64,000 nucleotides of DNA from assembly GCA_002162675.1 (NCBI GenBank), contig MAAE01000048.1, positions 62,001 to 126,000 on the forward strand, written 5' to 3'. This document shows positions 45,939 to 55,023 of this stretch, piece after piece; the stretch's first letter is position 1, and each line of letters starts with the position of its first letter. Source of the DNA: Colwellia sp. 39_35_sub15_T18. Lineage in GTDB: Bacteria; Pseudomonadota; Gammaproteobacteria; Enterobacterales; Alteromonadaceae. Position numbers and translations under genes: made by a program. Below the pieces are notes generated by a model. It worked only from the letters and a program-made list of their open reading frames with translations, ran no database searches and was not told where the DNA came from.

Positions 45939-45969
45939 CACAATAAAAAACATCACAAAACAAATAGTT

Positions 45970-46629
45970 TTAAGGAATAAACCAATAAAAGTCGCCTTTA
46001 TAACCTACCTTCTTAAAAAAGACTTTCCAGTCATCTACATGTTTAATGGTTTTAGCGGTTAACGCCCATTGCATCATGCGCTCTTTCTCTTCGTCATTTC
46101 GATAAGCGTCAACAGTGATAAAGCATTTACCTTTACTGACTCGTTGAATTTCTAATAATGCTTGTGCGCATTCATCTTCATCTAAATTGTGCACAGTATT
46201 TATTGAAAAAACCACATCAAAGGTATTGTCAGCAAAAGGTAATGATTTAGCATCGCCAATTTGTAAATGCGTTTTCACTTCTTCTTTGGCATTTTCAAGC
46301 GCGTATGTTGAAACATCAAGCCCAGTAACATTTATCCCCGGAATTAACTCTTGCATGTCGTGCAACATAAAACCTTTAGCACAACCGACATCAAGTATTT
46401 TTGAGTCAGCCGATAAATTAAAGTAATGCTTAAAGTCTGGAATTACTGGTTGCCAAAAACGAGGCAAGTAATGAAAACCTCCGTAACCGTATGTTCTATC
46501 GCCATCAAAAAAGTCTTTACCGTATTGACGAGCAATTTCTCTATCTTGCTCTGTAATGACCTTCGCTCGCTCTGCGGTATTTCTTTTTGCTTTTGGGTAA
46601 TTTGCAAGTAAATCTATTTCTTGTCCCAT
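45970..46629 (-). CDS. class I SAM-dependent methyltransferase
   Basis: This 219-residue enzyme has the Methyltransf_11-type fold: motif I KILDVGCAKGFMLHDM, GLDVSTYAL, then GDAKSLPFADNTFDVVFSINTVHNL and ALLEIQRVSKGKCFITVDAY. I place the start at the ATG at 46629, because a GGAGAG site lies 6-7 bases upstream. An in-frame start at 46665 would add twelve residues and overlap the previous gene. The conserved FDGDRTYGYGGF segment before the fold is often seen in sugar-island methyltransferases. Its substrate is unknown. Confidence 0.85.
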   Translation of the reverse strand: MGQEIDLLANYPKAKRNTAERAKVITEQDREIARQYGKDFFDGDRTYGYGGFHYLPRFWQPVIPDFKHYFNLSADSKILDVGCAKGFMLHDMQELIPGINVTGLDVSTYALENAKEEVKTHLQIGDAKSLPFADNTFDVVFSINTVHNLDEDECAQALLEIQRVSKGKCFITVDAYRNDEEKERMMQWALTAKTIKHVDDWKVFFKKVGYKGDFYWFIP

Positions 46630-46648
46630 TTTGTTCTCTCCATTCTTT

Positions 46649-47869
46649 TTATTCGGTAACTTCAAACCAAGATTTTTTAGTGAAGCTTAAGTACTGTTGA
46701 CCTCGCCCAAACCATGGAGAAAATTTCAGCAAGTGAGTATTAAACTTATCCCCTTGGCTCCAACAGCTTAATTGTTGCTTTAACTCTTGAATAGACAAAC
46801 TAGTTTCATTTGAATATTTTTCTGTCAATTTCTCCAAAATTGATAGACTTCCACTAACCGAGTGCACAACCGTTTTTAATGCTGATGGATAATCATCAAC
46901 CGCTACTTTATCTAAGAGGAAAATATTATTCATAATCTCATTCGCGACCTTAGCGATTTCATCTCCAAATTCAGCTGCTTGCTCAGGGTAGACCATTCGG
47001 TAATCAAGCATGTTATGAATTTGACAAGAAAACAGCTCAACCGCTCTTTCATTATAATTTCGATTATCCCCATGAATATCTTTATACCAACGCCAATCAG
47101 TTATAGTTTGAGGAGAACTTCCATAGATATCGAAATTTTCAGATAGGGTATTAATCGCTTGGCTGATAGATAATGGTTTACCGAATAACGGTTGTAAAAT
47201 ATTGTCATGCACCCAGTCATCCACATTGCGAGACATTCCCTTTAAGTGACTAAGTTGTTCAGTAAAAAAAGGTCTTAGTGTATCAAGTACATCAGTTGTA
47301 TTAAGCAGTGAGATATGAGCATTATTTTCACTCCCTAAGCTGTCTGATAAAATTATTCGGGCAATAAGTCTTCTCAATACTTCACTTAGATATGAAGTTG
47401 CATCAGAACTCGTGATCAATAAGAGGCCACCAGGCTTTACAAAACTTGAGAGCTTTAACAAAAAGGCTTCAGGGTCATTTTGCCAAGGTATCGTTCCTTC
47501 ACAGCAAACTAAGTCGAACTTACTTTCTGTTTCAAAATCCCAAAAATTACTTTGAATAACATTTATATTTGAACAATCATCAAAATGTTCTTGAAGGTTC
47601 CTCTCTGTTTCTTCACAGCTTTTGGGATTACCATCCAATAAAACATAATTTTTAGGAGCAAAACTATTAGTAAATAAAGCATTATGTCCGGTACCTGGCC
47701 CTACTTCTAAAATATCCTTTCCTTTAATGAGTGCTGAAGGAAGGCCACATTGTCGATATAAAGCATTCCTTCGCTGAAAGTGTTTATTTAAATCACTAAC
47801 ATCTTGTGCTACGGGTGATATATTATGCGCTTTATAATAATCAAGAAATGCCTGTTGACTCTTGCTCAT
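46649..47869 (-). CDS. SAM methyltransferase-domain protein with extra C-terminal region
   Basis: This 406-residue protein has an N-terminal SAM-binding fold, with motif I DILEVGPGTGHNALFT, NYVLLDGNPKSCEETERNL and FDLVCCEGTIPWQND. A further helical region of about 200 residues that I do not recognise follows, containing a DWRWYKDIHGDNRNYNERAV stretch. Similar proteins occur in LPS and flagellin glycan loci. It abuts the next gene upstream and overlaps the start of the 45970 gene region only if the latter's longer start is used. A sugar substrate is inferred from context. Confidence 0.7.
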   Translation of the reverse strand: MSKSQQAFLDYYKAHNISPVAQDVSDLNKHFQRRNALYRQCGLPSALIKGKDILEVGPGTGHNALFTNSFAPKNYVLLDGNPKSCEETERNLQEHFDDCSNINVIQSNFWDFETESKFDLVCCEGTIPWQNDPEAFLLKLSSFVKPGGLLLITSSDATSYLSEVLRRLIARIILSDSLGSENNAHISLLNTTDVLDTLRPFFTEQLSHLKGMSRNVDDWVHDNILQPLFGKPLSISQAINTLSENFDIYGSSPQTITDWRWYKDIHGDNRNYNERAVELFSCQIHNMLDYRMVYPEQAAEFGDEIAKVANEIMNNIFLLDKVAVDDYPSALKTVVHSVSGSLSILEKLTEKYSNETSLSIQELKQQLSCWSQGDKFNTHLLKFSPWFGRGQQYLSFTKKSWFEVTE

Positions 47870-49038
47870 TAAGTAACCTCTTTTTTATTATTTATGAAAT
47901 TATCAAGATAATGGTTTAAATCATTCACACTTGGCGTTAACCACTTGATTTTTTGAGTAGCTAATGTAAAAAATGGAGACTCCTCCCCTAAGTTCTCATT
48001 AAAGTATGTAGCGGCTTCTTGTGCACTAGACTCGCCTTGAAATAGAAAATACGGTGTTTGAGTAAACATAGCAAACATCGCTGGCCCGCTTATTCCGCCC
48101 ATAAACAAATCACTGTGCTGAATTGCACTCAATTCATCAATCAAACCTAAACCATAGTGCTTTAAAATCACCACATTGTGGCAGTTATATAGCTTTCGTG
48201 TGAACTCAGCAAGCCGACCAACAACAACGAAAACAACATTAGGATGGTTTTTCGCCGTTTGATTAATAAATTCAAGCCATACATCCTGATCAGAATCACG
48301 ATATAGTGCACCGCCATGCTGGCTATGTACTTCTTTAGACCTTTGACGAATGTGCACAGTAACAAAAATACTGTCAGGCTTAAAACCAAACAACAATTCG
48401 TCTTTTAATGGGCTTTCGCTTTTCAATTGACGAAACCTAGGCACACTTTTATGTTCATCAAAATAGGCTTTAATATTTTTAAAGTCTCCCATAAACGGCT
48501 GCTGTCGATTTAGTTCGTCGTTATATTGATTAAGTGTCGGCGAGCTATCAATACGGTGATAATTCCAGGCTAATAGCGTTCTTTCCATTTGCTCCCTCGA
48601 TCGAATAAGGTGCACATTACGGACTATTGGGCAAAAATTAAATGCTGGTAATAACTCAAATAAGAATTTTTCAAAGTTAAGCGAGCCAATGTAAGGCTGT
48701 TTAGCACTTGCCGGTCTTTCAGGCGTTGCTACGACATAAATATCTAGCCACTTTTTATTTTGTTTCTCTGCTTTAACCGTCCAATCTATTAAAGTCGTTA
48801 AAATATCACCTAGTGCATAAGGTCTAGCGGCAAAATCCCAAATAACAGGTAAAACATCATTTTGGTAGTCTTTTTCAGACTCACTTAATTGGTGCTGAAC
48901 TTTATCTTTTGCACTATCAATAGCATTAATACGGCGACTGCCGCCGGCTCTACCTGAAAAATAGTAAATAAGTAGTTCAAGTAAAGGAGACTCTATTGAT
49001 GTATGTTTTTTTATCTGACGAAAAAGCTTTTCTAACAT
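47869..49038 (-). CDS. putative GT-B-type glycosyltransferase
   Basis: I do not recognise this 389-residue protein with confidence. Its second half has alternating strands and turns like a GT-B or fucosyltransferase fold: FVTVHIRQRSKEVHSQHGG, VVFVVVGRLAEFTRKLYNC, VVILKHYGLGLIDELSAIQHSDLFMGGISGPAMFAMF and TPYFLF. The SDLFMGGISGPAMFA stretch resembles the nucleotide-sugar-binding part of such enzymes. It is the first gene of a three-gene operon with two methyltransferases. No membrane segments are seen. The 173 bases before it hold no promoter I could name. Confidence 0.5.
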   Translation of the reverse strand: MLEKLFRQIKKHTSIESPLLELLIYYFSGRAGGSRRINAIDSAKDKVQHQLSESEKDYQNDVLPVIWDFAARPYALGDILTTLIDWTVKAEKQNKKWLDIYVVATPERPASAKQPYIGSLNFEKFLFELLPAFNFCPIVRNVHLIRSREQMERTLLAWNYHRIDSSPTLNQYNDELNRQQPFMGDFKNIKAYFDEHKSVPRFRQLKSESPLKDELLFGFKPDSIFVTVHIRQRSKEVHSQHGGALYRDSDQDVWLEFINQTAKNHPNVVFVVVGRLAEFTRKLYNCHNVVILKHYGLGLIDELSAIQHSDLFMGGISGPAMFAMFTQTPYFLFQGESSAQEAATYFNENLGEESPFFTLATQKIKWLTPSVNDLNHYLDNFINNKKEVT

Positions 49039-49211
49039 AACGAGAAGGCCTAATTGTTATTAATGATTTTGGATAAAATTGGCATAGGAGTCATCGCGCT
49101 CAGAAAGTGTTAAGTTTTCCTTTAACTGCCAATCAATTCATAAAACCAGATTAAACACGCTGTTCACCTTTGTGCATTTCACTGGTAATCAAGAAAAAAT
49201 AAGATGTAGTA

Positions 49212-50006
49212 TTATTTCTTGCGCTTCAAAAAACCATCCGGCGCAACGGTAATCAATAGCTTGTGTTGAATATCCTTATCAATCTCAAATTCGGGATGAG
49301 TGTGCAAATATTCCCATACAGCTGTTTTGGAATTATTACCAGGACTCCAAGGCCGATCAGAGAACATGTCTGCGGGCATGTCTTCAATGATGGTATCGAA
49401 AACAATACAGTAACTACCAACACTAGTTAATGATGCATATGCTTCCAATTCAGCAAGTACATGCTCATGAGTATGGTTAGAGTCAAGGCAAACCATTACC
49501 CGTGAATAATTTTCTGCAATGGCTTTAACCCGATCAACAATATTTGGATCAACACTAGAACCTTGGATCATCTCAATGCGCGAGGACATAGGGTGAGCTT
49601 CAATGGCTTCACGGTTATGAGCACGGATATCAATATCAATGCCTAAGACTTTACGCTTAGATTTTTTAGGGTCTAGCATTTCACCAGACTCAATGGCTTC
49701 ACACATATCAAGCTGGGCTATCATTGAAGCGCTCAAAATAAGAGAGCCACCGTGGGCAATACCAGTTTCTATGATTAGGTCTGGTTTTATTTTCCAAATT
49801 AATTCTTGCATCGCCACCATATCAATCGGAGTTTGAATGATAGGACGACCTAGGCATTCAAAATTATACATGTATCTATTTTCGAAAGCTTGAACCATCC
49901 AGTCATGTGTAATTTTATTCCATGAATGGTTATCTGGGTAGCTCGATATGGTCAATCTATTTTCAGACTTAAACTCTGAAATTGGGTTAGATATTTCTAA
50001 CTGCAT
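49212..50006 (-). CDS. CmcI/RmhI-family methyltransferase (cephalosporin-hydroxylase-like)
   Basis: This 264-residue SAM-dependent enzyme is of the family annotated cephalosporin hydroxylase (CmcI), whose sugar-island members are probably O-methyltransferases. It has WNKITHDWMVQAFENRYMYNFECLGRPIIQTPIDM, then motif I DLIIETGIAHGGSLILSASM, VLGIDIDIRAHNREAIEAHP and VMVCLDSNHTHEHVLAELEAY. A GGAG ribosome-binding site is present. It stands alone at the end of the CDP-sugar operon. An N-terminal fragment of a related gene lies at the other end of that operon, at 55787-56008. Confidence 0.85.
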   Translation of the reverse strand: MQLEISNPISEFKSENRLTISSYPDNHSWNKITHDWMVQAFENRYMYNFECLGRPIIQTPIDMVAMQELIWKIKPDLIIETGIAHGGSLILSASMIAQLDMCEAIESGEMLDPKKSKRKVLGIDIDIRAHNREAIEAHPMSSRIEMIQGSSVDPNIVDRVKAIAENYSRVMVCLDSNHTHEHVLAELEAYASLTSVGSYCIVFDTIIEDMPADMFSDRPWSPGNNSKTAVWEYLHTHPEFEIDKDIQHKLLITVAPDGFLKRKK

Positions 50007-50177
50007 GTGAATTCTCCAATCTATGTTAATTCTATATTAGGTATTATGGCGCAGGCAGAAGTCAAAGGGAGTTAGAATTTCTCGCATGGACTGCTCAACC
50101 CGTAAACTTGAAGTGCTGAAAGAAAAAATTACTTGCATATGAAGCAATACGCTCTTCATGAGATTGCTTTTCTTGAC

Positions 50178-51014
50178 TCACTTACCTGTCCTTTGATTTA
50201 TTAATGTAACCCCTGCGACACTCAATAGATCAGTCAGATCACTTGAGTGCATGCTTTTCGCTACTTCTTCTTTTACAATTTCAGGAATTATTTCAATTTT
50301 CTTTCCATTAATCATCATAAAAGCACAACCATAAGGGGGATACCAGAATGCTCGAGCATACCTCTCAATTTTCTCTGAACTAGCGTTTAGCGGGATTTCT
50401 TTAAGGCTTTCAAATTCATCTTTTTTCATATAACGCATTTCAACTGGGTTTTGCGGCATTAAAGGTAATTTTTCGCCAGTTGCTACCATTTCACAGAAAT
50501 CTATGAATAACTTGACCATTTTCGCTTGCGCCTTTCTTTCAAGACTAAAGGCGGTTTCAACCGCAGGATTAATAGTGAATCGATCAACCCTTAACAAAGG
50601 ACCTGTATCAAAGCCTTGGTCCATATAATGACAGGTACAGCCGTATTCTTTGCTTCCTTCTAAAATTGCAATATTGTAAAAAGCCCAACCTCCAAATTGG
50701 GGTAGTGGCCCAGCATGAAAATTTAAAGGTGCTTCATTTGCCATATTAAGAGTGCGAGGCACAACAAGGTTTCTATACATATAGCTGATAACGAAATCTA
50801 CTTTAGTGTTATCAGGGATTGCACTTTGTGCAGTCAAAACGTTTAAATTATGCGCTTGAGCAAACTCTTGTAGTGACGGTTTTTCCAACCATTCAGGCTC
50901 ATCTCCTGGACTTGCAACTACGTATTGAACATCCCAACCGCGTTCAACTAAAACAGCAAGAGCCGCAACAGCACCAGGTTTTGATCCTAATAATATTACT
51001 GAGGGTTTATTCAT
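50178..51014 (-). CDS. sugar N-formyltransferase-like protein
   Basis: This 278-residue enzyme belongs to the methionyl-tRNA formyltransferase fold family that uses N10-formyl-tetrahydrofolate. The catalytic Asn/His/Asp pattern is visible as APLNFHAGPLPQFGGW and DQGFDTGPLLRV. It is shorter than Fmt and lacks the tRNA-binding domain, as in sugar formyltransferases such as those making formamido sugars. Its ATG overlaps the DegT aminotransferase stop, so it most probably formylates the amine that enzyme installs. Confidence 0.85.
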   Translation of the reverse strand: MNKPSVILLGSKPGAVAALAVLVERGWDVQYVVASPGDEPEWLEKPSLQEFAQAHNLNVLTAQSAIPDNTKVDFVISYMYRNLVVPRTLNMANEAPLNFHAGPLPQFGGWAFYNIAILEGSKEYGCTCHYMDQGFDTGPLLRVDRFTINPAVETAFSLERKAQAKMVKLFIDFCEMVATGEKLPLMPQNPVEMRYMKKDEFESLKEIPLNASSEKIERYARAFWYPPYGCAFMMINGKKIEIIPEIVKEEVAKSMHSSDLTDLLSVAGVTLINQRTGK

Positions 51015-52171
51015 TTCGAGGCCTCAAAGTATTCAGAGATACTTCCTGAAATATAATCAACCGTTTCCAATGACATCATAGAGTGAAGAGGTAAGGACAA
51101 TACCCTCTGTGACACATACTCTGTAACATCTAAATTCCCTTTTCTACAGTTTTGAAATAGTGTGAAGGTATGCCCAGGCTGCCAATGAATTCCCGTATCA
51201 ATTCCACAACTTAGCAAATGCTTGCGTAGGTGTCCTCGATCCGTAGGGGGAACAAGAATATAATAAAGAAATGGTGTTATGCTTTTAAAATCAGTGTTAG
51301 GTGCATGTATTTGTTCAATCTTGCTAAGACTAATCGAATAATGAAGACAAGCAGCCTGACGACTTTCAGAGATAGCTTTCATTTTTTTTAGCTGAGCACA
51401 ACCTATGGCAGCGTGCAAATTGGCCATATGGTAGCGAAAGCCGAGCTCTTCTATATCATAAGCCCAAGCTCTGCTATTGTTATACATTTGTTCAGCTGGC
51501 TGTGTCATACCAATTAGACGTTTAGCCTGTAAGCGCCGCACACTTTCCTTCCCCTGAATAACAATAACCCCACCATCAATGCAAGTAATTGTTTTCACAG
51601 GGTCAAAGCTAAAAATGGTGTAAGCATGCTGGTTGCCTGTTGGTTTTCCTTTGTAGTAAGAACCAAATGAATGAGCCGCATCATGTAACACAGGGATACC
51701 ATGTCGCTTGGCAATTTCAGCAAGTCTATCGTGGTCGCAAATAAAAATGTCATAGTCCATAGCAATAATACATTTTGTTCTTTCTGTGATAAGACTTTCG
51801 ACCTGAGTTGCATCAATACACAAAGTATCTTTACGTATATCAACAAAAACAGGTTCGGCACCACAGGCTAGTATTGCTTGAAAGTCGGCAGCATTATTAA
51901 ATGATGGTGTGATAACTTCATCACCTGGACCGACTCCCATCATAAGTAAAGAGAGATGAATTGCCGCGTGGCCAGTACTCACAGCAACAACATGACGATC
52001 TGACAATGCATCTAATTCACAGACAGTAGCGACTTGCTCTTCAAATTGTTTAACATAACTGCCCATACCAAGCCAACCAAGCTTTAAAGACTCAACGGAT
52101 GCTGAGATTTCGGCCTCTTCAATTAAAGGCTTAAAGACTGGTATTTTGGGAGGATTGGTTGAAAAATTCAT
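51011..52171 (-). CDS. DegT/DnrJ/EryC1-family sugar aminotransferase
   Basis: This 386-residue PLP enzyme has the fold-type I aminotransferase pattern: VAVSTGHAAIHLSLLMMGVGPGDEVITPSF, HGIPVLHDAAHSFGSYYKG with the cofactor Asp, and FSFDPVKTITCIDGG with the PLP-binding Lys. Because the Lys is present, it is an aminotransferase and not a PLP-dependent 3-dehydrase of the RfbH type, which has His there. It would aminate the ketosugar left by the dehydratase, epimerase and C-methyltransferase upstream. Regiochemistry (C3 or C4) cannot be read from sequence. Confidence 0.88.
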   Translation of the reverse strand: MNFSTNPPKIPVFKPLIEEAEISASVESLKLGWLGMGSYVKQFEEQVATVCELDALSDRHVVAVSTGHAAIHLSLLMMGVGPGDEVITPSFNNAADFQAILACGAEPVFVDIRKDTLCIDATQVESLITERTKCIIAMDYDIFICDHDRLAEIAKRHGIPVLHDAAHSFGSYYKGKPTGNQHAYTIFSFDPVKTITCIDGGVIVIQGKESVRRLQAKRLIGMTQPAEQMYNNSRAWAYDIEELGFRYHMANLHAAIGCAQLKKMKAISESRQAACLHYSISLSKIEQIHAPNTDFKSITPFLYYILVPPTDRGHLRKHLLSCGIDTGIHWQPGHTFTLFQNCRKGNLDVTEYVSQRVLSLPLHSMMSLETVDYISGSISEYFEASK

Positions 52172-52184
52172 AAATTAATAATCT

Positions 52185-53411
52185 CTATAATAAATACAGT
52201 TCAGGAACGGCAATTATGAATTGGGTTCCTTTAGTTATAAGCTCAGCATTTTGCTTGTGTACTTCTTTAGCAATATTCCAAGGTAGGATCAGTACATAAT
52301 CAGGAACCAATGCAGATAAAACTTTAGGATGCAAAATGGGAATATGGCTACCCGGCATAAACTTCCCTTGTTTTGAAAGTGCGGCATCACAGACAAACGG
52401 TAGCAAGTCAGGTTTTATACCTGCATAATTAAGTATTGTATTTCCTTTGGCAGCCGCTCCATAGGCAGCTACAGTTTTACCTGCGCGTTTTTGTTCAATC
52501 AAAAAGCTCAACAAGTCGTCTTTAATCTTGTCTGCCCGTACCTGAAATTGCTGATAAGTAGCTAACATTTGCAGGCCATTCTCTATTTCTTGCCTCAGCA
52601 TGACCTTAACCGTTTCAGAGCTGGGGCGCATATCTTCTGCGTGACAGCCATAGACTCGAAGACTGCCGCCATGAGTTGGTAATGTTTCAACATCGCAAAT
52701 ACGTAATCCAGCGCCCTCAAAAATCAGTGATACTGTATATAGTGACAGATAAGAAAAATGCTCGTGATAGATGGTGTCAAACTGAGCCTGTTCGATAAGC
52801 TGCATCAAATGCGGAAATTCCAACGTGATGGTGCCATTGGGCTTTAAAGCCCCCTTTAGCCCTCGGGTAAAATCATTGATGTCCGGAACATGGGCATAGA
52901 CATTATTACCTATGATTAGATCCGCCTGCTGTTTTTTTTCAGCTAATTGTTTACTTAATTCTTCACCAAAAAATTCACGCAGAACAGGTATACCTAACTG
53001 TTCTGCAACAACAGCTGTACTAGTGGTAGGTTCAATACCCAAACAAGGAATGCCCGCTGCGACAAAGTTCTTCAGTAGATAACCATCGTTTGAAGCTATT
53101 TCAATAACATGGTGGCTTGAGTTGAGATGCAGTCTCTCAATAATGGCCTGAGCATAGTGGGCTGCATGAGCCAACCAGCCACTGGAGGTACTGGAAAAAT
53201 AAGCATAATCGGCATTAAACAATTGCTCTGCTTGTGCATAGTCTTCGGTTTGCACCAGCCAGCATTGATCGCACACCTTAACTTTGAGCGGAAAATAAAA
53301 CTCCGGCTGATTAAGCTGCTCAACAGTTAAATAAGCGTTTGAAGGCGGCGCAAAACCTAAGTCCACAAAGGTATGATTAAGCGGTGTTCCGCAGTACCTG
53401 CACGTCATCAA
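52185..53411 (-). CDS. sugar C-methyltransferase (zinc-binding class)
   Basis: This 408-residue enzyme has the three-domain layout of the TylC3/NovU/TcaB9-type ketosugar C-methyltransferases. It has an N-terminal zinc-finger-like part (CRYCG and CDQCW), the SAM fold (HHVIEIASNDGYLLKNFVAAGIPCLGIEP), EHFSYLSLYTVSLIFEGAG, and a C-terminal Rossmann domain (KTVAAYGAAAKGNTILNYAG, then ILPWNIAKEV). Such enzymes add a methyl branch to C3 of a 4-ketosugar. The start overlaps the previous gene by 4 bases. Confidence 0.9.
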   Translation of the reverse strand: MMTCRYCGTPLNHTFVDLGFAPPSNAYLTVEQLNQPEFYFPLKVKVCDQCWLVQTEDYAQAEQLFNADYAYFSSTSSGWLAHAAHYAQAIIERLHLNSSHHVIEIASNDGYLLKNFVAAGIPCLGIEPTTSTAVVAEQLGIPVLREFFGEELSKQLAEKKQQADLIIGNNVYAHVPDINDFTRGLKGALKPNGTITLEFPHLMQLIEQAQFDTIYHEHFSYLSLYTVSLIFEGAGLRICDVETLPTHGGSLRVYGCHAEDMRPSSETVKVMLRQEIENGLQMLATYQQFQVRADKIKDDLLSFLIEQKRAGKTVAAYGAAAKGNTILNYAGIKPDLLPFVCDAALSKQGKFMPGSHIPILHPKVLSALVPDYVLILPWNIAKEVHKQNAELITKGTQFIIAVPELYLL

Positions 53412-53968
53412 ATAACACCCCGTGAATATTGGTCATCTAAAAATGGAAATACCTGATCACGCTGAGAACATTCACTGATCGGCAACGGCCAAACTATTGC
53501 TAAACGCGGATCTAAAATATTAAGCCCTGCTTCGGCGTTAGGCTGGAAAGCAGCAGAGTGACAATAAAGTAGCTGCACATTATCATTTAACGTTTGAAAA
53601 CCATGTGCAAATCCCTCTGGAATCAATAAAGCCCTAGCATTTCCCGCCGATAACTTTTCCCCATGCCATCGTAAGAAAGTTGGAGAATCGACTCTTAAGT
53701 CCACTACCACATCCCAAATTTCACCTTGCAGGCAGCTGACCAATTTTACTTCACTAAAAGGAGCATGTTGAAAATGTAACCCTCGAACAGTCCCTTTTTT
53801 GGCTGAATAGGTGTGATTTATTTGAGCAATAGGCTGATGCCAGCCACATTTTTCTAATTCAGCAGCACAAAAAAGACGGGAAAAAAAACCACGTTGATCA
53901 TCGAGAACTTGACGTTCAATTAGCTTTAATCCAGCTAGTGGTAAATCAGTAACGGTAAAACGACTCAT
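53408..53968 (-). CDS. RmlC-like dTDP/CDP-4-keto-6-deoxysugar epimerase homologue
   Basis: This 186-residue cupin protein is of the dTDP-4-dehydrorhamnose 3,5-epimerase family. It has GTVRGLHFQHAPFSEVKLVSCLQGEIWDVVVDLR with catalytic His, and PEGFAHGFQTLND. The segment equivalent to RmlC TDYYxP reads SAAFQPNAE, so the Tyr used as acid in RmlC appears to be Phe. This may limit it to a single epimerisation (C3 or C5) or change its role. It overlaps both neighbours by 4 bases. In this CDP pathway it would act on CDP-4-dehydro-6-deoxyglucose. Confidence 0.82.
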   Translation of the reverse strand: MSRFTVTDLPLAGLKLIERQVLDDQRGFFSRLFCAAELEKCGWHQPIAQINHTYSAKKGTVRGLHFQHAPFSEVKLVSCLQGEIWDVVVDLRVDSPTFLRWHGEKLSAGNARALLIPEGFAHGFQTLNDNVQLLYCHSAAFQPNAEAGLNILDPRLAIVWPLPISECSQRDQVFPFLDDQYSRGVI

Positions 53969-55023
53969 AATAAGGCTTCATAGGCTTCAATGTCGGATAC
54001 ACATAAAGCAAGTGCAGCTTGACCTTGATGTTCACTTCGATACCAACTAAAAGTTCGATCCAAGGTTTCAGCTAAAGACCAACACGATTGAGTTTTTAAT
54101 AGACTTCGGCTTTTGCTGGTATCCAGCATCAACAAGCCCGCTTCATGAGGTCCCTCTGGTACTTCATGACAAATCACCTCACCTGAACCATAAAACTGCA
54201 ACGCCATGCTGATAACATTACGCACAGTTGCGGCTTCATGAGCGTGCGGGCCAAAATTGTAGGCTCCGGCTAACTCCGGTTTTTGATATGATTTTTGAGC
54301 AAGTTGCATATAACCAAACAAAGGCTCTAATACATGTTGCCAAGGTCGGACTGCCTCTGGGCGGCGAATTTCTAGTGGTTGCTGCTTTTGCCAAGCACAA
54401 ACAGCATCGGGGACTAGGCGATCTTTTGACCAATCACCACCACCGATAACATTACCTGCTCGAGCGGTTGTCAAGGCTACCCCTCGTTCAGCTAAAAAGC
54501 ATTTTCGATAACAATCAATAACCAGTTCACTTGCGGCCTTACTGGCACTATAGGGATCAAATCCACCGAGACGATCTTGTTCACGGTAGGGATATAACCA
54601 TTCTTGATTATGATAAACCTTATCGGTTGTTACCATTACCACAGTCTTAACCGAGTCAACAGATCGTAACGCATCTAGCAGATGAGCCGAACCCATGATA
54701 TTAGTCGAAAAAGTATCTAGCGGATTGTGATAACTGGCTCGAACTAGTGGCTGTGCTGCAAGATGAAAAACAATCTCAGGTTTTTCTGTCTGCAATAAGG
54801 CAGCAAGAGCAACAGGATCTCGAATATCACAAACATAATGTTCACACATAGCCTCAATACCAGCCAGAGTGAATAAATTTGGTTTTGTGATAGGATCTAG
54901 GCTTACACCTGTGATTTTGGCACCAAGTCGATGTAACCATAGTGTCAACCAACTTCCCTTAAAACCAGTATGACCTGTGATCAATACGCGTCGTCCTCGA
55001 AAAAAATCGTTAAACAACGGCAT
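53965..55023 (-). CDS. rfbG: CDP-glucose 4,6-dehydratase
   Basis: This enzyme converts CDP-glucose to CDP-4-dehydro-6-deoxyglucose. The 352-residue SDR protein has RRVLITGHTGFKGSWLTLWLHRLGA at the NAD site, VVMVTTDKVYHNQEW, and the catalytic YSASKAASE. I place the start at the ATG at 55023, which shares a base with the rfbF stop as TGATG. A start at 55059 would add twelve residues and overlap rfbF further. Family symbol by similarity to Salmonella and Yersinia RfbG. Confidence 0.93.
   Translation of the reverse strand: MPLFNDFFRGRRVLITGHTGFKGSWLTLWLHRLGAKITGVSLDPITKPNLFTLAGIEAMCEHYVCDIRDPVALAALLQTEKPEIVFHLAAQPLVRASYHNPLDTFSTNIMGSAHLLDALRSVDSVKTVVMVTTDKVYHNQEWLYPYREQDRLGGFDPYSASKAASELVIDCYRKCFLAERGVALTTARAGNVIGGGDWSKDRLVPDAVCAWQKQQPLEIRRPEAVRPWQHVLEPLFGYMQLAQKSYQKPELAGAYNFGPHAHEAATVRNVISMALQFYGSGEVICHEVPEGPHEAGLLMLDTSKSRSLLKTQSCWSLAETLDRTFSWYRSEHQGQAALALCVSDIEAYEALL

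Noticed and set aside
48168..48389. 73-codon minus-strand frame inside the 47869-49038 gene
   Set aside because: Out-of-frame shadow rich in L, V and S with no start signals.
51011..52171. Reading the DegT-family protein as an RfbH-type 3-dehydrase
   Set aside because: The PLP-binding Lys is present (SFDPVKT), whereas RfbH-type dehydrases have His there, and the downstream formyltransferase needs an amine.
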